Shown piece by piece: positions 58,402 through 64,000 of a DNA stretch of 64,000 nt (its first letter is position 1; every line of letters starts with the position of its first letter). The notes below the pieces were generated by a model that saw only the letters and a list, made by a program, of their open reading frames with translations, had not been told where the DNA came from and did no database searches. Made by a program: the position numbers and the translations under genes. The stretch comes from Anaerolinea sp. Its GTDB lineage: Bacteria > Chloroflexota > Anaerolineae > Anaerolineales > Villigracilaceae. The stretch is from positions 78,711 to 142,710 of the forward strand of contig DYID01000001.1 of NCBI GenBank assembly GCA_020723805.1, given 5' to 3'.

Positions 58402-58460
58402 TTCCAAGGTGTGTGAATGAAAAAGCGGGCGCCGCCGAAACGACTCCCGCTTTGCAATAA

Positions 58461-58496
58461 GTTTGTAGAACAAGCCTATAGACTTGTTCTACAAAC
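58461..58496. terminator. Perfect 14-bp inverted repeat just downstream of the ABC permease gene (minus strand)
   Basis: GTTTGTAGAACAAG cctataga CTTGTTCTACAAAC. Confidence 0.6.
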
Positions 58497-58497
58497 T

Positions 58498-59760
58498 CTA
58501 TTTTTCATACGGCTGACCGTCGGCGGCAGGCGGCACGGCGCGTCCCACCACGCCGGTCAGCACGATCATGGTCACGATGTAGGGCGCCATCAGCAGGAAT
58601 TCTGAGGGGATTGGCACGCGCAGGATTTGGAGTTTGACCTGAAGCGAATCGGCGAAGCCGAAAATCAGGGAGGAGGTGAACGCGCCAATCGGGTTCCATT
58701 TGCCGAAGATCATTGCCGCCAGCCCGATGAAGCCCTTGCCGGCGGTCATGATTTCGTCGAAGCGCCCCACCGAGCCGATGGTGAAGTATGCACCGCCGAG
58801 GCCGGCAATCATGCCGCCGAGGATGACGTTGATATAACGCACGAGGTACACGTTGACTCCGAGCGTGTCGGCGGCTTTGGGGTGTTCGCCCACCGCCCGC
58901 GTGCGCAGACCCCAGGGTGTGTAGAACAGCGTGATGTGCATGGCAATCACCAATACGATCATCAGGTAAATGACAATGTTGTTCTCGAAGAGCATGGGTC
59001 CGAGGACGGGAATGCGGTCCAAGACCGGGATGGAGATGACCGGGAACACGCCCGAGTTATTGAGCAGGTCGGTGTTCTTTTCGAGGAAGCGCGAACTGAC
59101 GAACGAAGTGAACCCTGTGCCGAAGATGTTGATGGCGACGCCGCTCACAATTTGGTCCACTTTGAAGCGGATGACGAGATAGGCGTGAAACGCCGCCAGC
59201 AAGCCGCCGACCAGAATAGCGGCGATTAGACCGACATACAGGCTGTCCGTCAGGCTGGCAGTCACCACTGCCGTCTGGGCGGATAACAGCATGATGCCCT
59301 CGATGCCGATGTTGATGACCGCCGAACGCTCGCTGATGACGCCGCATAGAGCCGCCAATGCGATGGGCGTGGCGCGCACCAGCGAACTGCTGATCATGCC
59401 GGTCAGGTTAAAGGATTTACCCTGCGCCGCCCAAGTGAGGAAGGCGATGACGAACGTGGCGGCGATCACACCGACCAGCGCCCCGGTGGATTTGATTCCG
59501 CGCGAAAGTTGGAAGGCGCCGAAGAAAATGGCGATGCCCGCCATGAGATAAACGGTCAATTGGGCGGGGACGACCAGGTCCGGCACCGGCACGGCATGGG
59601 CGCCAGCCAGGTTGATGCCGAAGGTGGTCTGTAAACCGGGCTGTGTGTTCAGCCCAAAGACGAGGTAAATGAACAGCCCGACGGCAAGCAGCACGATGCC
59701 ATAGGCAATGCGCGCGCGCCGGACTCGAGCGGGGTTGATGGCGATTTCTGCAGTTGTCAT
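58498..59760 (-). CDS. ABC transporter permease, BMP/purine-nucleoside uptake type
   Basis: 420 aa; GVISERSAVINIGIEGIMLLSAQTAVV, GLAAMIFGKWNPIGAF. Confidence 0.88.
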   Translation of the reverse strand: MTTAEIAINPARVRRARIAYGIVLLAVGLFIYLVFGLNTQPGLQTTFGINLAGAHAVPVPDLVVPAQLTVYLMAGIAIFFGAFQLSRGIKSTGALVGVIAATFVIAFLTWAAQGKSFNLTGMISSSLVRATPIALAALCGVISERSAVINIGIEGIMLLSAQTAVVTASLTDSLYVGLIAAILVGGLLAAFHAYLVIRFKVDQIVSGVAINIFGTGFTSFVSSRFLEKNTDLLNNSGVFPVISIPVLDRIPVLGPMLFENNIVIYLMIVLVIAMHITLFYTPWGLRTRAVGEHPKAADTLGVNVYLVRYINVILGGMIAGLGGAYFTIGSVGRFDEIMTAGKGFIGLAAMIFGKWNPIGAFTSSLIFGFADSLQVKLQILRVPIPSEFLLMAPYIVTMIVLTGVVGRAVPPAADGQPYEK

Positions 59761-59770
59761 GTTGTACTTC

Positions 59771-60955
59771 CTATCTGCCCCAGCCGCGCGTCAGCACCGT
59801 CTCTTCGACTTTGATGCTCTTGAGCCGGTAGAGCCAGCGGATGATATCGGGCGCGGCGATGAATACAATGACCAAGCCCTGAACGATGGAGATGATGTCA
59901 ATCGGCACGCCGGCGATGGACTGCATGCGCGTCGCGCCGCTGCGCAGGAAACCGAACAACAGCGCCGCCAGCACCACGCCTGCCGGGTGGCTTTTGCCCA
60001 GCAGGGCGAGCGCAATCGCGTCGAAACCGTAGCCGGCGGAGAAGCCCTGTCCCACCCAGTGATCCACGCCCAGCACTTGCGATGCGCCCGCCATGCCCGC
60101 CAGGGCGCCTGCCAGCGCCATCACCATCACAAAGTTGCGGATGATGTTCATGCCTGCGTATTTGGCGGCGTCGGGGTTGGCGCCCACCGAGCGGATTTCG
60201 AAGCCGATGGTGGTCTTGAACAGGAACCAATAGACGATGTATGCCACCACCAGCGCCAGGATGAAGCCCCAGTTCAGGCGCAGGGGATCGGGGAAGAAGC
60301 GCGGCAGTTCGGCAGTGTGTTCGATGTTGGGGGTGACCGGACGGAAGCCGGAAGCCTTCATGGGACCGTTCAACAGCCAGTCGCTCAGGCGGAAGGCAAT
60401 CCAGTTCATCATGATGGTGTTCACCACCTCATGCGCGCCAAAGCGGGCTTTGAGGTAACCGGGGATTGTGCCCCATAACGCGCCGCCCGCCATGCCTGCC
60501 AGAATGGCAAGCGGCAGGTGGATGAAGGCGGGCAAGCCCGTGAGGCTGTAGCCCACAAAGGCGGATGCCAGCGCACCGATGAAGAACTGTCCCTCCGCGC
60601 CGATGTTGAACAAGCCGCAGCGGAAGCCCAGCGCCACCGAAAGCCCGGCGAAGATATAGGGCGTGGCGGTGACGAGACTTTCCGTAAAGGGGTAAATGGC
60701 TCTCAGCAAGCCGGCGGTTTCGCCGGTGGAGAAAAACTGCTGAAAACCGTTGTAGAAGCGCACGGGGTCGCCAAACGAGCCGACGAACAACGCATAGTAG
60801 GCTTCGAATACGTTCGAGCCGCTGGCGACAATGAAAATGGCGCCGATGAGAAGTCCGGTCAGCACTGCCAGCGCCGGAATACGGAGCGCATCCCGCAGGG
60901 AACCGCCGCCAATGCCCTCCGTGGTCTTGGTTTGAGTTTTGTCTTTTTTGGTCAC
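59771..60955 (-). CDS. ABC transporter permease, BMP/purine-nucleoside uptake type
   Basis: 394 aa; LGFRCGLFNIGAEGQFFIGALASAFVGY, FGAHEVVNTIMMNWIAF. Confidence 0.9.
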   Translation of the reverse strand: MTKKDKTQTKTTEGIGGGSLRDALRIPALAVLTGLLIGAIFIVASGSNVFEAYYALFVGSFGDPVRFYNGFQQFFSTGETAGLLRAIYPFTESLVTATPYIFAGLSVALGFRCGLFNIGAEGQFFIGALASAFVGYSLTGLPAFIHLPLAILAGMAGGALWGTIPGYLKARFGAHEVVNTIMMNWIAFRLSDWLLNGPMKASGFRPVTPNIEHTAELPRFFPDPLRLNWGFILALVVAYIVYWFLFKTTIGFEIRSVGANPDAAKYAGMNIIRNFVMVMALAGALAGMAGASQVLGVDHWVGQGFSAGYGFDAIALALLGKSHPAGVVLAALLFGFLRSGATRMQSIAGVPIDIISIVQGLVIVFIAAPDIIRWLYRLKSIKVEETVLTRGWGR

Positions 60956-60964
60956 AGCGTTCTC

Positions 60965-62524
60965 CTAGAATACTTTTTCGGGGACTGTGCCTTCGGCAGG
61001 AAGCGGAGCGCCCTCAGGGTGGACGCCTGCCATCAACAAGCCCAAATACTCCTTGTTGACTTTGTTGGCGTCGAGAATATCCATGATATGCCCCTTGTAC
61101 ATGACCGCGATGCGGTCGGAGAGGGCGAGGATTTCATCCAGTTCGGAGGAGACCAGCAGGACGCCGGTGCCTTCGTCGCGTTTTTTGATGATTTGGGAGT
61201 GGATATATTCAATCGAGCCGACGTCCAGTCCCCGGGTCGGTTGCGAGGCGATGAGCAATTGAATCGGGCGGGAAAATTCGCGGGCAACGATCACTTTCTG
61301 CTGGTTGCCGCCGGAAAGTCCTCCCACGTTGACGAAGATGGAAGGCGTTCGCACGTCGAATTGTTTGACGAGCGCCTCAGCGTTTTCGTAGATGACTTTT
61401 TCCTGCAGGTTGATGCCTTTGGCAAAGGGGGGCTTGTAGTAGGTGCATAACACCAGATTGTCATGCACGGGGAAGGAGAGGATCAAGCCGTGCCGCTGGC
61501 GGTCTTCGGGGATGTGCGCCACGCCGCGTTCCAGGATGTTGCGCGGGGTGTTGCGGTGGACGGGTTGTCCCAGTAAATGGATCTCGCCGCTTTCGATGGG
61601 AAGCAGACCGGTCAGCGCGTAAACCAGTTCTGTTTGTCCGTTGCCCTGCACGCCGGCAATGCCCAACACCTCGCCTTTGCGGACATCGAAGGAGATGCCG
61701 TTGACGGTCAGGTTTTGGCGCTCGTCGCGCACGTACAGGTTCTTCACCTCCAGCACCGCTTCTTTGGGCTGGGCAGGCTGTTTCGTCACCACCAGGTTGA
61801 CTTCTCTGCCGACCATCATGGAAGCCAGAATTTCGGGGGTGGCATCTTGCGGGGAAATGGAGCCGACCACCTTGCCGAGGCGCAGGACGGTGATGTCGTC
61901 TGCAATCTTCAGCACTTCCTTGAGTTTATGGGTGATGAAGATGATGGACTTGCCCTTTTCGATCAGCGAGCGGATGATTTTGAACAAGCCCTCCACTTCC
62001 TGCGGCGTCAGCACGGCGGTGGGTTCGTCGAGGATGAGGATGTCGGCGGAGCGGTAGAGGACTTTGATGATTTCCACCCGCTGTTGAATGCCCACCGGTA
62101 GGTCTTTGATGTAGGCGTCCGGGTCCACCTCCAGCCCATACTGGTCGGAAATTTCGCGGATGCGAGCCGCCACTTTTGCCTTATCCAGAAAGAGTCCGTT
62201 TTTTGTGGGTTCCACGCCGAGCATCACATTTTCGGTCACGGTCATGACCGGCACCAGCATGAAGTGCTGATGCACCATGCCGATGCCGCGCGCGATGGCG
62301 TCGTTGGGACCATGAATTTCCACCTCTTCGCCGCGGACGATGATTTTGCCCTCGTCGGGTTTGTATAAGCCGTATAAAATGTTCATCAGGGTGGATTTAC
62401 CCGCGCCGTTCTCTCCCAGCAGCGCCAAGATCTTGCCTTCCCGCAGGGTGATGTCAATGTGATCGTTGGCAAGGACGCCGGGAAAGCGCTTGGTGATGCC
62501 GCGCAGTTCCAAAACATTGGTCAT
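60965..62524 (-). CDS. ABC transporter ATP-binding protein (double ABC domain), BMP/nucleoside type
   Basis: LLGENGAGKSTLMNILYG, ILILDEPTAVLTPQE, SGGNQQKVIVAREFSRPIQLLIASQPTRGLDVGSIEY. Confidence 0.93.
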   Translation of the reverse strand: MTNVLELRGITKRFPGVLANDHIDITLREGKILALLGENGAGKSTLMNILYGLYKPDEGKIIVRGEEVEIHGPNDAIARGIGMVHQHFMLVPVMTVTENVMLGVEPTKNGLFLDKAKVAARIREISDQYGLEVDPDAYIKDLPVGIQQRVEIIKVLYRSADILILDEPTAVLTPQEVEGLFKIIRSLIEKGKSIIFITHKLKEVLKIADDITVLRLGKVVGSISPQDATPEILASMMVGREVNLVVTKQPAQPKEAVLEVKNLYVRDERQNLTVNGISFDVRKGEVLGIAGVQGNGQTELVYALTGLLPIESGEIHLLGQPVHRNTPRNILERGVAHIPEDRQRHGLILSFPVHDNLVLCTYYKPPFAKGINLQEKVIYENAEALVKQFDVRTPSIFVNVGGLSGGNQQKVIVAREFSRPIQLLIASQPTRGLDVGSIEYIHSQIIKKRDEGTGVLLVSSELDEILALSDRIAVMYKGHIMDILDANKVNKEYLGLLMAGVHPEGAPLPAEGTVPEKVF

Positions 62525-62773
62525 GCAAACCTCCACGTCCGGGGAATGAATTGTGTCGAATTGCCATGATTGGACTTACGCAAAACAAACAAGATGCACA
62601 GGATATTCAGGATAAAGGATAGGGTGGTGTACTCTACAGGCATCCTGCCTATCGTGTACATCCTGTTGATATTCGCGTTTTGTTCGCCTCCCCGGGAAAG
62701 CGTCAGAAATCCAATTTGCCGGCGGTCATCTATAAGTGAAGTCGGATTCTAGAAATGATTGCCTGAATAAAAA

Positions 62774-62801
62774 GGGTCGGGGAAAATCTCTTCCCCGACC
62801 C
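62774..62801 (-). terminator. Intrinsic terminator of the BMP lipoprotein gene
   Basis: Reverse strand GGGTCGGGGAA gagatt TTCCCCGACCC TTTTTATT. Confidence 0.85.
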
Positions 62802-62818
62802 ACACGCACAAAGGTCAA

Positions 62819-63880
62819 TTATCCGCCTGCGGAGATGGTGCCGTTGATGATGCCCTGTTTGATTTCTTCGAGGGCGGCATTGAGTTCGGCGGAAGCGCCC
62901 TTGACCGGGGCAATGCCTACACCACCATTGGCAAGCGTACCAACGTACACGCCGCCTTTGAAGGTGCCATCCACAGCGGCTTTGGTGGCGTCGAACACAG
63001 CCACGTCCATGTTCTTCAGCACGCTGGTCAGGATCACATCGGTGTATTCAGCCGCGGAAACGGTCCAGTCGGTGTCCACGCCGATGATCATGCAGGATTT
63101 GGTCTCCTGGCAGTAGGCGGCGGAGCCGAGACCCACAGGACCAGCCACCGGCATGATGATGTCGGCGCCTTCCTGCACGAAGGACTCGGCGAACGAGCGC
63201 CCGTCATCGGTGGATTCGAAGTTGCCGGTGAACGAACCGTCGTTGGCGGCGGTGCTCCAGCCGAGCACTTCCACGTTGGCGCCGTTCTTCTCGTTGTAAT
63301 ACTTCACGCCGGCTTCGAAACCCTTCATGAAGATGGTGACGGGCGGGATGTTGATGCCGCCGAAGGTGGCGACTTTGCCGGTCTTGGTGTTTGCCGCAGC
63401 GGCATAGCCAGCCAGGAATGCGGCTTGGTCGGTGGCGAAGGTCAGCCCCAGCACGTTGGGCAGTTCGGTCTTGGAGCCGCAGTCCTTGCCTTCCACCTGG
63501 TCGCCGAAGCAGTCCGGATACGCATAGTCCACAATGGCGAACTTGGTGTTCGGGTTGGCTTTCGCGGCGGTGGCGGTGTCCACACCGAGCAGGAAGCCCA
63601 CGGTGACAATCAGGTTGGTGTCTTCGTCAATCAGTTGCTGGATATTCTTGGCGTAATCGGATTGCTGCTGGGATTCCAGATACTTACCTTCGACGCCCAG
63701 TTCAGCGACCGCCCGCTCGATGCCCTTGTAGGCGGTGGCGTTGAACGACTTGTCGTCAATACCGCCCAGGTCGGTCACCTGCGCTACCTTGAACTTGGCT
63801 GCCGCGCCGCCTCCGGTGCAGGCGCTCAGCGCCAGCGAGGCAATCATCAGCAGGGCTAAGACAGAATACAGCTTTTTCAT
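62819..63880 (-). CDS. BMP family ABC transporter substrate-binding lipoprotein
   Basis: MKKLYSVLALLMIASLALSACTGGG lipobox; KVAQVTDLGGIDDKSFNATAYKGIERA; FATDQAAFLAGYAAA. Confidence 0.94.
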   Translation of the reverse strand: MKKLYSVLALLMIASLALSACTGGGAAAKFKVAQVTDLGGIDDKSFNATAYKGIERAVAELGVEGKYLESQQQSDYAKNIQQLIDEDTNLIVTVGFLLGVDTATAAKANPNTKFAIVDYAYPDCFGDQVEGKDCGSKTELPNVLGLTFATDQAAFLAGYAAAANTKTGKVATFGGINIPPVTIFMKGFEAGVKYYNEKNGANVEVLGWSTAANDGSFTGNFESTDDGRSFAESFVQEGADIIMPVAGPVGLGSAAYCQETKSCMIIGVDTDWTVSAAEYTDVILTSVLKNMDVAVFDATKAAVDGTFKGGVYVGTLANGGVGIAPVKGASAELNAALEEIKQGIINGTISAGG

Positions 63881-64000
63881 GTGTTCTTCTCCTCTTGAAA
63901 TTGTGGATAGTGAAAGGCATGCATGCCGCAACACCTTACAACTTTAATAGTATAAATCGTAACAATTGATTCCGCAAGCCAGCCCCTTTTCGTTCCGTGA

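Noticed and set aside
62570-62752. 60-aa ORF upstream of the BMP ABC cluster
   Set aside because: Lies in repeat-like intergenic DNA (ACAGGAT/ATCCTGT motifs) with no coding signature

Overview
A ~64 kb chromosomal segment, probably from an Anaerolineae-like Chloroflexota (inferred from gene content and style; not verified). Core content: surE, dnaG, an rpoD-like sigma factor, a 14-subunit nuoA-N complex I operon, a fused glyQS, and a BMP-type nucleoside ABC transporter. Accessory content: many exported lipoproteins, two secreted subtilases (one behind a c-di-GMP-I riboswitch plus terminator), tandem PAS/GAF histidine kinases, four tandem GNAT acetyltransferase genes behind a possible leader-peptide attenuator, a Doc-type toxin-antitoxin pair beside a TIR-coiled coil-TM-FGE fusion, and a HEPN/MNT pair inserted between nuoE and nuoF. 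The most unusual signal is the repeat landscape. (i) About 15 arrays of degenerate 7-bp tandem repeats from several sequence families lie in intergenic and coding DNA, including three in-frame insertions in one essential gene (glyQS) and one in nuoL. (ii) A ~75-85 bp three-stem palindromic element occurs four times, each next to a CDS 3' end; one copy carries extra sequence in both hairpin loops and supplies a stop codon. (iii) A second two-hairpin element with complementary AGAG/CTCT-type loops occurs three times. No rRNA, tRNA, CRISPR array or transposase gene was recognised. All calls come from reading the sequence and supplied ORF track; no searches were run.
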